Shown here in pieces: positions 1-8,735 of a stretch of 64,000 bases of DNA. Positions within the stretch are counted from its first letter, which is position 1. Each line of letters begins with the position of its first letter. Origin of the DNA: ZAX-1 sp046533095 (GTDB lineage: Bacteria; Bacillota; Clostridia; Lachnospirales; Lachnospiraceae). The notes under the pieces were generated by a model. It was not told the origin of the DNA and ran no database searches. It was given only the letters and a program-made list of their open reading frames with translations. The stretch spans positions 117,707 to 181,706 of the forward strand of contig JAJQRA010000035.1 of the NCBI GenBank assembly GCA_046533095.1. The letters are read 5' to 3'. The position numbers were made by a program, and so were the translations under genes.

Positions 1-30
1 TAAACGAAATGCTACAGGAAGCTATTTGGT

Positions 31-120
31 ATGTCATCTGTTCCTGTAGGGGTATACTTGATACAGTCTGGCCGAATCGGCATGATCGGGAATGTCATCT
101 GCTCCTGTGGGGGTATACTT
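31..120. repeat. 29-bp direct repeat, two copies 61 bp apart, upstream of the hybrid kinase
   Basis: Positions 31-59 and 92-120 are 27/29 identical, both beginning atgtcatctg and ending gggtatactt. They lie just before the ribosome binding site of the kinase gene, so they may be paired operator sites or part of its leader. Only two copies are visible and the left edge of the window cuts the region. Confidence 0.7.
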
Positions 121-149
121 ATCTTCGTACAAAAGGAGATTTCGAAAAT

Positions 150-3100
150 ATGAAATATATCTCAAAAATTTTCAACAATATGTTAGATCGCTTGTGGAAT
201 AAATTAAAGCTTGGAATGCGTGCGAAACTTATCGTCCTGTTCCTCATTGTCAAAGTTGTTCCGCTTATTGTGTTGACCGTTATTGCATGGTGGCAGCTCA
301 CGAACCTAGGGGAACTGTTAAAGCATATTGCCGTAAGCGACTCATTTGAGGTGTTAAATGACAGTGCCGTGGAAAATATCGAACGCCTGTCAACCGATAC
401 GGCACAAAAGGTCGCTGATTTCCTCTATGGACGGGATGCAGATATTCTGTTTTTGGCGGATATTTCATCTTATACGGATCCAAATGATTCAAACACTTTT
501 GGAACGTTAGAGGATATTTATGGCAATTTTGCCAACACCAATCTTAGTAGAGTTGTAAAACAAGGACAGTGGGAACTTGCGGCAGATGGGCAATCGTGGA
601 TTTTTACCGGTGAACCGATAGATTTGCAGCTATCGGGAGCAGGTGGCATATCTTCCAACAGTGAAAACAGCGATAACGGCAACTTTCACTATCGTGCTCC
701 ACAAGTTGCTGAGTATGAAGACATCCCTCTTTATGATGAAATAACGTTCGTTGCCCTTGACGGTACGGAGCTAGTAAAGGTTGTGGCAAAAGACTCGCCG
801 AAAGTCAATTATCCGATGAATCCCCAAAAAGGAAATATTGTGGATAAAAATAACACCTATGTTAAGGCTGAAACTTATTTTGAGGAATTAAAAGACCTTA
901 ATGTAGGTGAAGTTTGCGTGTCTGACGTTGTTGGAGCATATGTTGGCTCGAACTACGTTGGTATGTATGTGCCGGATGCGATAGAAGCCGCGGAGGAAAC
1001 GCGTGGCTATGACATTGAATATAATCCAAAGGCACAGTCCTATGCTGGAAAAGAAAACCCGAACGGTCAGCGTTTTGAAGGGATTGTGCGTTGGGCGACT
1101 CCGGTGGCAAATGCTGCCGGCGATAAAATCGGCTATGTAACGTTTGCACTCAATCACGATCACATTATGGAATTTGTAGATCATACAACACCGATGACAG
1201 AACGTTTTACCGACCTTCCGAGCGCATTTGAGGGAAACTATGCGTTTATCTGGGATTACAACTGCCGCAATATTTGCCATCCCAGACATAACTCCATTTA
1301 TGGCTTTGATCCCGAAACGGGCGACCCGCAGGTTCCATGGCTTGAATCCTCCATTTATGATGCATGGCAGGCAAGCGGCATTTTAAAATGGACCGATTAT
1401 GTAGAAAGTGCGAACGTGCCGCTATTTGATCAGCAGTCACGTGAAAAAGCACCTGCGCCCGCACTTACACAGGCCGGTCTTGTAGGGCTTGACGGGCGTT
1501 ACCTTAACAATGCACCACAATGCACGGGCTGGATGGATTTAACGCAAGATGGCGGTTCGGGTTCATTTAACATACTCTGGAGTGGACTTTCTAAGTTGAC
1601 TACGGCGGCCGCAATCCCCTATTATACAGGGCATTATGCGCCATCAGAGGAAAACGGCTATTCAAGGCGTGGTTTTGGGTTCGTGGCAATTGGTGCAGGG
1701 CTTGAAGACTTTACGGCTCCTGCCATTGAAACTGAAAAACGACTTGAATCGAGTATTCAAAAAAATATGACATCAACAACGGTGCAACTGGTGCTTACTA
1801 CCATGGTACTGATTCTTATCGTCGTGTTTGTAGCTGTATGGATGGCGACATTTTTGACAGATAATATTACAAAGCTGATTGTCGGCATATCGCGTTTTCG
1901 TACGGGCGAACGACAGTTTCGGTTTCATGCCGAGGTGAAAGACGAATTCGGGACACTTGCAGATTCATTTGATGAAATGGCTGACAGTGTTGTTGACAGT
2001 GTGGCTAGTTCGTTCAGCATTATCGATGTGGATCAAAGGATCATATATGCGAATGAGGCGAGCCTTAAAATCTGCAACAAGACACTGCCGGAAGCTGTGG
2101 GAATGCTCTATTCGGAGTACAGTGTTTATCCCGAGGGATCAAAATATGATCCTATCATGGCGTTGCATGAAGGTCATGAGGCCGAGGTATATTATGACCA
2201 AGGCAACAACATCTATATTAAAGGCAGCGCCAATTATTTTATGAGCAAAGAAGGCAGAAGGCTAGGCTATATTGTTGTCACCACGGATCTTACCGAAATG
2301 GTGCTTGAGCAAATGAAGATTGAGGAACAAAAAATGCTGCTTGACAAGATTTTTGATGCCTCGCCCGACCTTATCTGGTATCAGGATCTAAACGGTGTCT
2401 ATGATGCAGTAAATCCAAGGTTTGCCGCGATAGGGGGAGACTCGATGGATAGGTTTACCGGCAAAACAGCGGAAGATATGCTACCGGAGTCTATTGTCCA
2501 AAAATTTGCGGAAAATGACAAAGAGGCACTCCTGTCCGGTTTACCGCTTTATAAAGAAGAAATCATCACATTTGCGGATGGACATGAAGAAACGCTTGAT
2601 TCGGTACGTACCCCTATCTACGATGAAAGCGGTGACCCGGTCGGTCTGCTCGGCTTTGCAAGAGATGTTACCATGCGTGTTACGATGGAAAACGAACTAC
2701 GCAACACCCAGATCGAATTGGAGCAGGCGGTGATCAATGCGAACCGTGCCAATAGCGCAAAGAGCGAGTTTTTGGCAAAAATGTCGCATGAGATCCGTAC
2801 ACCTATGAACGCAATCCTTGGGATGACAGAGCTTGTGCTACGTGAAGACATAGCCCCAATTGTCCGTGAACATACCGATGGCGTGCGGCAGGCCGGAACA
2901 AATCTGCTTGCAATTATCAATGATATCCTTGATCTATCAAAAATAGAGAGTGGCAAAATGGAGATTGTCACCACGGAATATGAACTAGCATCACTATTAA
3001 ACGATGTAATTAGCATTACAAGAATGCGTGTTGTCGAAAAGCCCGTGCTGCTTGTCGCGGATATTGATTCGCACCTGCCCCACAAATTGCTTGGGGATGA

Positions 3101-4901
3101 GGTCCGTACACGCCAAATTCTACTAAACATACTAAGCAATGCCATCAAATATACCAAAGAGGGCTATATTAAATTTAGCGTTGGTGGCCGGGCAACGCCG
3201 GACGGCTATGTATTGGAATTTTCGGTCAAAGACACAGGGCTTGGTTTGCACAAGGAGGATATAGGCAAGCTGTTTGACAGCTTCTCCCAGTTTGATAAGC
3301 ACAAAAACTACAATGTTGTTGGAACCGGGTTAGGACTCACTATTACAAAGAGCCTTGCAATCGCTATGGGTGGAGATGTGACGGTTGATAGCGTTTATGG
3401 AGAAGGCAGTACATTTACGGTTACACTTGTTCAAACAGTGGTTGGGGAGGACATCATAGCATCGGCGCAGCTAAATGGCGACACAAGCGTGCTGGTTGTT
3501 GAAAACCAGCCTGTCTATGCAGACTCTATTCTATGGTCACTGGACAATTTAAGAATTCCACACAAGATTGCCACGACTGCGGAGGAAATAGAAAAGATGG
3601 TTTTGGCGGAAGATTATCCATTTATATTCGTGTCTGCCGAATTGCTTGACAACGTGATGGAACGATTGAAACAGAAAAATACGGAAACAGCGGTTGAAGC
3701 AGATCCAAAACCAACCCTTGTTTTGATTACGGAATATGGTGAAATGGCTTTCATACCGGGTTTGCGTATGCTTGCGTTGCCCGTCCACACGATTGGCTTG
3801 GCAAACGTTATAAATGGCACAGATGATGCGAGCTATTTTCACAGTGACGACATTGGTATTGCCTATATCGTACCACAGGCACGCCTGCTTATCGTAGACG
3901 ATATCCGAACCAATTTACGCGTTGCGGAAGGATTGATGTCGCCGCTCGGCGCAACCATCGACACTTGCATGAGCGCAAGGGAAGCTATTTCGATGGTGCA
4001 GGAAAATGACTATGATATTGTGTTTATGGATCATATGATGCCTGAAATGGACGGTGTGGAAGCAACCGCTGCAATCCGTGCGCTTCCGGGTGAAAAGTTT
4101 AAAAAAATAGTGATCGTCGCACTCACCGCAAACGCAATCAGTGGCATGAAGCAAATGTTTATCGAAAATGGATTTAATGACTTTATTGCCAAACCGATTG
4201 AAACAAAAAAGCTGTATGATTTGATCAATCGTTGGATTCCCAAAGAAAAAATGATAAAAGCCGATGAAACGGTGCAGCCACAGGCTACCACCATAGAGCG
4301 TATACTTCCAGACATCTACGGTACAGATATTTTATACGGCATTTCAATGACGGGTGGCAACGAGGCAAATTATATAGATATATTGAAATTGTTTTCACAG
4401 GATGCGAAGGAACGTGCAGAGTTTATGAAGAACATTAAACTGGATGAAGAAGCGGATTTGACACTTTTCGCAACAAATGCCCACGCGCTGAAAAGTGCGG
4501 CGGCAAGCATTGGAGCGGCAGATGCGTCAGAAATGGCAAAAGTGCTTGAATTTGCGGGCAAGGGTGGCGACATCGACACGATTAAGAATAGGATCGGGGA
4601 GTTTTTAGACGAATTAGGGAAGCTTTCCGAGAGTATAGACAGTGCAATCAAGGTGGCCAATCGTGCAAAAGTAGACAATAGCGATGAAAGCAATGTGGAA
4701 AAAATTAGTAAAGAAGACTTGCGTGGGTTAAAAGGTGCGCTGGAGATAGACGATATTTTAGCCACGGATGAGATGCTATACAAGATGGGAAAATTAAACC
4801 TTAGTGCCGAAGATAGAAAAATGTTGGAGGAAATTGAGGGTGATGTGCTGGTTTTCGATATGGAAAACGCAGTCAAGACGATTGATCTATTGCTGGGATA
4901 G
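150..4901 (+). CDS. Large membrane-bound hybrid sensor histidine kinase (Cache-HAMP-PAS-PAS-HisKA-HATPase-REC-REC-Hpt)
   Basis: Predicted 1583-residue multi-step phosphorelay kinase. The start at 150 is chosen because AAAGGAGAT lies just upstream; the frame is open back to position 9 without a good site. Seen in order: membrane segment about residues 26-48, a roughly 490-residue extracytoplasmic sensor region of Cache type, a second membrane segment about 545-568, HAMP, two PAS domains, HisKA with the phospho-His in MSHEIRTPMNA near residue 880, HATPase with GTGLGLTI near 1057, a receiver-like domain starting VLVVENQPV that lacks the usual acidic pair, a true receiver (LLIVDD, phospho-Asp in FMDHMMPEMDG near 1293), and a C-terminal Hpt domain (NAHALKSAAAS). 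The ligand and output partner are unknown, and no response regulator with an output domain is adjacent. The domain calls are secure; exact borders are estimates. Confidence 0.93.
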   Translation: MKYISKIFNNMLDRLWNKLKLGMRAKLIVLFLIVKVVPLIVLTVIAWWQLTNLGELLKHIAVSDSFEVLNDSAVENIERLSTDTAQKVADFLYGRDADILFLADISSYTDPNDSNTFGTLEDIYGNFANTNLSRVVKQGQWELAADGQSWIFTGEPIDLQLSGAGGISSNSENSDNGNFHYRAPQVAEYEDIPLYDEITFVALDGTELVKVVAKDSPKVNYPMNPQKGNIVDKNNTYVKAETYFEELKDLNVGEVCVSDVVGAYVGSNYVGMYVPDAIEAAEETRGYDIEYNPKAQSYAGKENPNGQRFEGIVRWATPVANAAGDKIGYVTFALNHDHIMEFVDHTTPMTERFTDLPSAFEGNYAFIWDYNCRNICHPRHNSIYGFDPETGDPQVPWLESSIYDAWQASGILKWTDYVESANVPLFDQQSREKAPAPALTQAGLVGLDGRYLNNAPQCTGWMDLTQDGGSGSFNILWSGLSKLTTAAAIPYYTGHYAPSEENGYSRRGFGFVAIGAGLEDFTAPAIETEKRLESSIQKNMTSTTVQLVLTTMVLILIVVFVAVWMATFLTDNITKLIVGISRFRTGERQFRFHAEVKDEFGTLADSFDEMADSVVDSVASSFSIIDVDQRIIYANEASLKICNKTLPEAVGMLYSEYSVYPEGSKYDPIMALHEGHEAEVYYDQGNNIYIKGSANYFMSKEGRRLGYIVVTTDLTEMVLEQMKIEEQKMLLDKIFDASPDLIWYQDLNGVYDAVNPRFAAIGGDSMDRFTGKTAEDMLPESIVQKFAENDKEALLSGLPLYKEEIITFADGHEETLDSVRTPIYDESGDPVGLLGFARDVTMRVTMENELRNTQIELEQAVINANRANSAKSEFLAKMSHEIRTPMNAILGMTELVLREDIAPIVREHTDGVRQAGTNLLAIINDILDLSKIESGKMEIVTTEYELASLLNDVISITRMRVVEKPVLLVADIDSHLPHKLLGDEVRTRQILLNILSNAIKYTKEGYIKFSVGGRATPDGYVLEFSVKDTGLGLHKEDIGKLFDSFSQFDKHKNYNVVGTGLGLTITKSLAIAMGGDVTVDSVYGEGSTFTVTLVQTVVGEDIIASAQLNGDTSVLVVENQPVYADSILWSLDNLRIPHKIATTAEEIEKMVLAEDYPFIFVSAELLDNVMERLKQKNTETAVEADPKPTLVLITEYGEMAFIPGLRMLALPVHTIGLANVINGTDDASYFHSDDIGIAYIVPQARLLIVDDIRTNLRVAEGLMSPLGATIDTCMSAREAISMVQENDYDIVFMDHMMPEMDGVEATAAIRALPGEKFKKIVIVALTANAISGMKQMFIENGFNDFIAKPIETKKLYDLINRWIPKEKMIKADETVQPQATTIERILPDIYGTDILYGISMTGGNEANYIDILKLFSQDAKERAEFMKNIKLDEEADLTLFATNAHALKSAAASIGAADASEMAKVLEFAGKGGDIDTIKNRIGEFLDELGKLSESIDSAIKVANRAKVDNSDESNVEKISKEDLRGLKGALEIDDILATDEMLYKMGKLNLSAEDRKMLEEIEGDVLVFDMENAVKTIDLLLG

Positions 4902-5038
4902 AAAGGAATTTTCTGACATAAAGAAGAACCTCTTACCATATACTTTAGAAAGGACGAACTATTTGCTATGAAGTGTCGCGCCTATATAGGTGGCATGGCA
5001 AAATAGTTACGTTAAAGGAAGTGATGAGGAGGTTTAGA

Positions 5039-5323
5039 ATGGAAGAAAAAGTGTCCCAGAAGGCACATAAAGTAGTGATAAGCAACCGTCACAGTGCAGG
5101 ATTGAATGGTATAAAAGACGTATTGTCCTTCGATGTGGGAGAAATTCTGCTAGAAACAGAACAAGGAATGTTGCAGATAAAAGGAAATGACCTTCATGTC
5201 AACCGCCTAACTCTGGAAAAAGGAGAAATTGACATTGAGGGTAAAATAGACAGTTTTTCTTATTCTGACGTAAACAACCATGGGAAACCGAGCGAATCTT
5301 TCTTCGGAAAATTGTTTAAATAA
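5039..5323 (+). CDS. yabP: Sporulation protein YabP
   Basis: 94-residue small protein of the YabP/YqfC family, needed for spore formation in Bacillus and conserved in spore-forming Clostridia. The ATG at 5039 is preceded by GAGGAGG with good spacing; an upstream in-frame start at 4973 has no such site. Motifs typical of the family are visible (NRHSAGLNGIKDVLSFD, then a beta-rich second half). The stop overlaps the yabQ start by one base (taATG), so the two are translationally coupled. No membrane segment is seen. Confidence 0.9.
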   Translation: MEEKVSQKAHKVVISNRHSAGLNGIKDVLSFDVGEILLETEQGMLQIKGNDLHVNRLTLEKGEIDIEGKIDSFSYSDVNNHGKPSESFFGKLFK

Positions 5324-5796
5324 TGATGATTAGCGAGAATATTATAAAAGAGGCGGATATTTTACAAATCTCCCTGCTTATGGGGGTAGTGCTTGTACTG
5401 GTATATGATTTGCTCCGCGTTGTCCGCAGAATTATTCCACATGGAAAATGGTGGATTGCGGTGGAGGATCTCTTGTTTTGGACAGGGTGTGCAATTGCAG
5501 TATTTGTCATGCTTTTTCGGGAAAATGATGGCTATTTAAGAGGTTTTTCGATTGGTGGCATTGCAATTGGAATGCTCCTTTATAGCCTGATTCTTAGCCG
5601 TTTTGTAGTAAAAGCGAGCGTGTTTTTGCTAGAAAAAATACTGTTTATACTAGTTCGGCCACTTGTATGGACAATACGACTGTTAAAGCCAATCATGCGG
5701 TTTTTGAAAAAAATAGGGAAAAAAGTGATACGATTTTTCAAAAAACAATTGAAAAAAATGGCAAAAGCAGTTAAAATGGGATTATATAAAATGTAA
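5323..5796 (+). CDS. yabQ: Spore cortex biosynthesis protein YabQ
   Basis: 157-residue membrane protein. YabQ is known in Bacillus to be required for spore cortex formation. Visible are several hydrophobic segments (about residues 15-30, 45-65, 72-95) followed by a highly basic C-terminal tail rich in Lys. The motif LRVVRRIIPHGKWWIAVEDLLFW is the family signature region. It overlaps yabP by one base and precedes divIC, the usual order in spore-formers. Confidence 0.9.
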   Translation: MMISENIIKEADILQISLLMGVVLVLVYDLLRVVRRIIPHGKWWIAVEDLLFWTGCAIAVFVMLFRENDGYLRGFSIGGIAIGMLLYSLILSRFVVKASVFLLEKILFILVRPLVWTIRLLKPIMRFLKKIGKKVIRFFKKQLKKMAKAVKMGLYKM

Positions 5797-5873
5797 ATTA
5801 GAAAACACCATCGCACAAGATAGAACCAATTTGTGCGATTATAAATTGATGATGATGCAAGGAGAGTTTTTGT

Positions 5874-6227
5874 ATGGGACAAGGGCAAGGGCAAAAATAC
5901 ACAAATACGCGGGTGAATAAAGCCAAAAATAAAAGAAGAAGAAAACAAAATAGAGCTGGGATGATGTGCGTTAGCATCATTGTGCTCATGGTTCTTATTG
6001 TGTTCTCCATACAGATTCTAAAGTTAAGCAAGAAAAACGAAGAATATAAGCAGCAGGAAACACAATTGCTGGCGCAATTAGAAACAGAGCAGGGGCGGCA
6101 GGAGGAAATCAAGGAATATGAGCAGCATGTAAAGACGAAGGACTACATAGAGCAGATAGCAAAAACGAGATTAGGCCTTGTAAATCCCAATGAAATTATC
6201 TTTCGGGAGATAAAGCCTGAACCGTAG
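5874..6227 (+). CDS. divIC: Septum formation initiator, DivIC/FtsB family
   Basis: 117-residue bitopic membrane protein of the divisome. A basic N-terminal stretch (KAKNKRRRKQNR) is followed by one membrane segment about residues 28-48, then a coiled coil, and the family's C-terminal motif (AKTRLGLVNPNEIIFRE). DivIC works with FtsL and DivIB at the division septum. An AAGGAGAG site precedes the ATG. The 9-bp inverted repeat atcgcacaa/ttgtgcgat at 5810-5839 lies between yabQ and this gene and lacks a T-run. Confidence 0.92.
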   Translation: MGQGQGQKYTNTRVNKAKNKRRRKQNRAGMMCVSIIVLMVLIVFSIQILKLSKKNEEYKQQETQLLAQLETEQGRQEEIKEYEQHVKTKDYIEQIAKTRLGLVNPNEIIFREIKPEP

Positions 6228-6673
6228 CAATAGAACGAAATTGATTCAAAAGGAGGTATGGCAAAAGAAGAATTTCATAAAAAAGCAGCAGAGCTTTTTG
6301 CGTAACGTATAAATAACTTCGAAACAGTAATGGTCAATCAAAGCAAGGTGATGTAGCCAGATACGGTAAGGAGTTATTTTTTGCTTTCAAGAAGGAAACA
6401 TCTAGCCCAGAAGTACGGGAGGAAACAGGAGTTTTAAAGCCTGTCAAATGTGCCTGCTGCATCTAGAGATGAAGTTCGGGAAGAAACATTAATTTCCTAA
6501 GAAGCTTCAATGCCCTTGATTCGATAAAAAAGAGCTGGCTTAAGGGTAATTTTGTCTAAAAGTTTTTAAAATCAATACCCTTGTTTGACAAAGATTTCAG
6601 CCCATTCTTTTTATAATACACCCTAAGGAACTGTGCAAAAAGCGCAGGAGCTGTAGATGGGAGGACTATAAAA
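6228..6673 (+). other. Intergenic region divIC-spoIIE: hairpin with T-run, repeated 29-bp motif, promoter
   Basis: No gene is supported here. At 6311-6318 and 6372-6379 aaataact pairs with agttattt, followed by a T-run, which looks like a terminator with a long 53-nt loop. A 29-bp motif occurs at 6399-6427 and 6460-6488 (24 of 29 identical, offset 61), with a weaker third copy near 6349-6373. No tRNA is recognised. The 3' end carries the spoIIE promoter (listed separately). Confidence 0.6.
6553..6617 (+). promoter_or_regulatory. Spo0A/sigma-A type spoIIE promoter with 21-bp spacer
   Basis: TTGACA at 6585-6590 and TATAAT at 6612-6617 are perfect hexamers but are separated by 21 bp instead of 17. 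Overlong spacing with a Spo0A box near the -35 is the known arrangement at Bacillus spoIIE and spoIIG promoters. Box-like sequences TGTCTAA (6553-6559) and TTTGACA (6584-6590, reverse of TGTCAAA) each differ by one base from TGTCGAA. Confidence 0.75.
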
Positions 6674-8566
6674 ATGAACAAAGCTAAATTGAAACAAATT
6701 TTACTCTATGCCCTTGCGGTGGCAGTGGCAAAAATTCCACTTGCAGGCTGCTATCCGTTTATAGCCGGATTTTTTGTTGCAGCATATTTAGAGGAAGTAA
6801 ACCGGACGCTGCTTTTGATTTTTACAATCTTTGGAATGACGTTGTTCCTGCCGGTGCAGGCAATGGCAAAATATAGTATGGTCGTTATGGTTTGTGCGAT
6901 AGCAATAAAATTTGTTGAATGGGCAAATAAGAGCTGCCGTACCAGAGTAGGTGCTTTTATTTGTGGAGTCAGTGTCATGCTTCTATCCGTGGCGGGGGAA
7001 CTTCTTTTAATACGCAATCGAGCAAGCATCTGGATGGGAATCATGGAAAGCGTCTTTGTGGTGGGCTTTGTGCTCGTTTTAACGCCTTTGCTGCATACTT
7101 ACTTAGAGGGCAGGGGTGCCATAGGTGGACGAGCCATAGTCGGAAATCTCATCGGTGGAGGCTATCGGGGGAAACCAAAGAGAACGCAGATAACAGCACC
7201 GGAAAACACAGAGCGGCTACAGTCTTATGCAGAATCCTTTAATGGGCTCTCAAAAATGTTTTATCGGATGAGTCATCAAAAAAATGGATTTGGACTGGAA
7301 GAATTTGGAAAGATGCAACGAGAAGTGACAGGTAAACTATGCATTGCCTGTGACCAGTGCGCGTTGTGCTGGCAGGAAGAAACAAGTCCAATGTATCAGA
7401 TTTTTTATGGTTTAATCTACTCGTTGGAACAGCTTGGAACGCCGGATAAAGAAGTCGTGCGGCAACTTTCTGAATATTGTCCGTATTCACAGGCCGTTGT
7501 AGAAGAGGCGACAGGTGTTTTTGAAAAAGCAAGGCTGAACCTTTCTTGGTACAATCGTTTAGTGGAAAACAGAGAGGTGATTGCACAGCAATTAGACGCA
7601 ATGGCATATATCATGGAAGACTGTGCAAAAGAGTACAAGGATGTCAGCAAGGAAGAGGGGAAAATGCTGGCCACTGTCCGCTATCGTATGAAAGAGCGGG
7701 GAGTCCATACGCAAGAAATGCATTTATTTGAAAAACAAAATGCCCGACTTTCTTTACAGGTAAAAGTAGTATCTAGATGGGGAAATTATATTGCAGTAAA
7801 AGAATTGACAAAGGCAGTGTGCGAAGGATTGAAAAAAAATATGATTCCTGCTAAAAATTGTAAGTCGCTCGTCGGAAAAGAAGAATGCCTTTTGGTATTT
7901 GAAGAAGAACCGCTGTTTCATACCTTGCATGGGGTCTCTAGGCTTACGAAAGACGGGGCACAAATTTCCGGCGACAACTTTTCATTTCTGGATTTGGAGG
8001 GCGGACAAAGTGTTTTAACGCTCTCTGACGGAATGGGTTCTGGAATTCGTGCTTGTAAAGAAAGCGAAATGGTGATAGAGTTAATAGAGAAATTCTTAGA
8101 AACAGGGTTTCAGAAAGAAACGGCAATCCGAATGATGAATTCGGCCATGGTAATGCATGGCGAGGATGGCATGTTTTCTACGGTGGACTTGGCGGCGATT
8201 GATTTGTATACGGGTATGTGTGAATTCTATAAAATTGGCGCATCATCTACTTTTATTAAACGTGGCGACGAGGTGGAGTGCATTGGCTCGGCCGGACTGC
8301 CGGCCGGAGTATTCCATCAGGTTGAAATCGAAAAAAGCAACCGGCAATTAGCGGATGGTGATTTTCTTGTACTATTATCCGATGGGGTGATGGATTGCCT
8401 ACATGTTCCGGAACCGGAAGAAACGATGAAAGAAATGCTGGAAAATATACAGATAAATAACTCCGGACAGCTTGCAAAACAGCTATTAGATCAGATATTG
8501 CTGTTTACTGCCGGGAAGGTGCCGGATGATATGACGGTACTGACCGCTGGAATTTGGGCGAAATAG
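6674..8566 (+). CDS. spoIIE: Stage II sporulation protein E (PP2C-type serine phosphatase)
   Basis: 630-residue membrane phosphatase. In Bacillus, SpoIIE dephosphorylates SpoIIAA to release sigma-F in the forespore and also acts at the polar septum. The first ~160 residues hold multiple hydrophobic segments (fewer than the ten of Bacillus SpoIIE, which is about 200 residues longer). A middle regulatory region contains Cys-rich CIACDQCALCW. The PP2C domain occupies roughly residues 430-630, with metal-binding motifs DGMGSG and LLSDGVMD and the C-terminal PDDMTVL. GGGAGGA precedes the ATG. Placement between divIC and tilS is standard for the group. Confidence 0.95.
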   Translation: MNKAKLKQILLYALAVAVAKIPLAGCYPFIAGFFVAAYLEEVNRTLLLIFTIFGMTLFLPVQAMAKYSMVVMVCAIAIKFVEWANKSCRTRVGAFICGVSVMLLSVAGELLLIRNRASIWMGIMESVFVVGFVLVLTPLLHTYLEGRGAIGGRAIVGNLIGGGYRGKPKRTQITAPENTERLQSYAESFNGLSKMFYRMSHQKNGFGLEEFGKMQREVTGKLCIACDQCALCWQEETSPMYQIFYGLIYSLEQLGTPDKEVVRQLSEYCPYSQAVVEEATGVFEKARLNLSWYNRLVENREVIAQQLDAMAYIMEDCAKEYKDVSKEEGKMLATVRYRMKERGVHTQEMHLFEKQNARLSLQVKVVSRWGNYIAVKELTKAVCEGLKKNMIPAKNCKSLVGKEECLLVFEEEPLFHTLHGVSRLTKDGAQISGDNFSFLDLEGGQSVLTLSDGMGSGIRACKESEMVIELIEKFLETGFQKETAIRMMNSAMVMHGEDGMFSTVDLAAIDLYTGMCEFYKIGASSTFIKRGDEVECIGSAGLPAGVFHQVEIEKSNRQLADGDFLVLLSDGVMDCLHVPEPEETMKEMLENIQINNSGQLAKQLLDQILLFTAGKVPDDMTVLTAGIWAK

Positions 8567-8572
8567 GGAAGG

Positions 8573-8682
8573 GCACAATACCATTTCGAAAAGGGCATCG
8601 TATCGTTCCCATCTGCCACCCCATATCTATATATCCGTCCGAATATGCACGATACCATTTCGAAAAAGACATTGTATCGTTT
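8573..8682. repeat. Two imperfect 35-bp hairpin-forming direct repeats between spoIIE and tilS
   Basis: Copies at 8573-8607 and 8647-8681 share ATACCATTTCGAAAA and TATCGTT. Each can fold by pairing (G)ATAC with GTAT(C) around the self-complementary TTTCGAAA. There is no T-run typical of a terminator. The role is unknown. Confidence 0.6.
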
Positions 8683-8735
8683 CGTATCGGAACATGCCAA
8701 AAGGATAAAAATGAACTGGAATTTTGAGGTCTGAT

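Noticed and set aside
31..120. CRISPR array
   Set aside because: Only two repeat copies, no third repeat and no cas genes; same reasoning for 6399-6488.
6258..6305. 15-codon ORF after AAAGGAGGT
   Set aside because: The Shine-Dalgarno is only about two bases from the ATG, too close for efficient use, and the product is very short and unrecognised.
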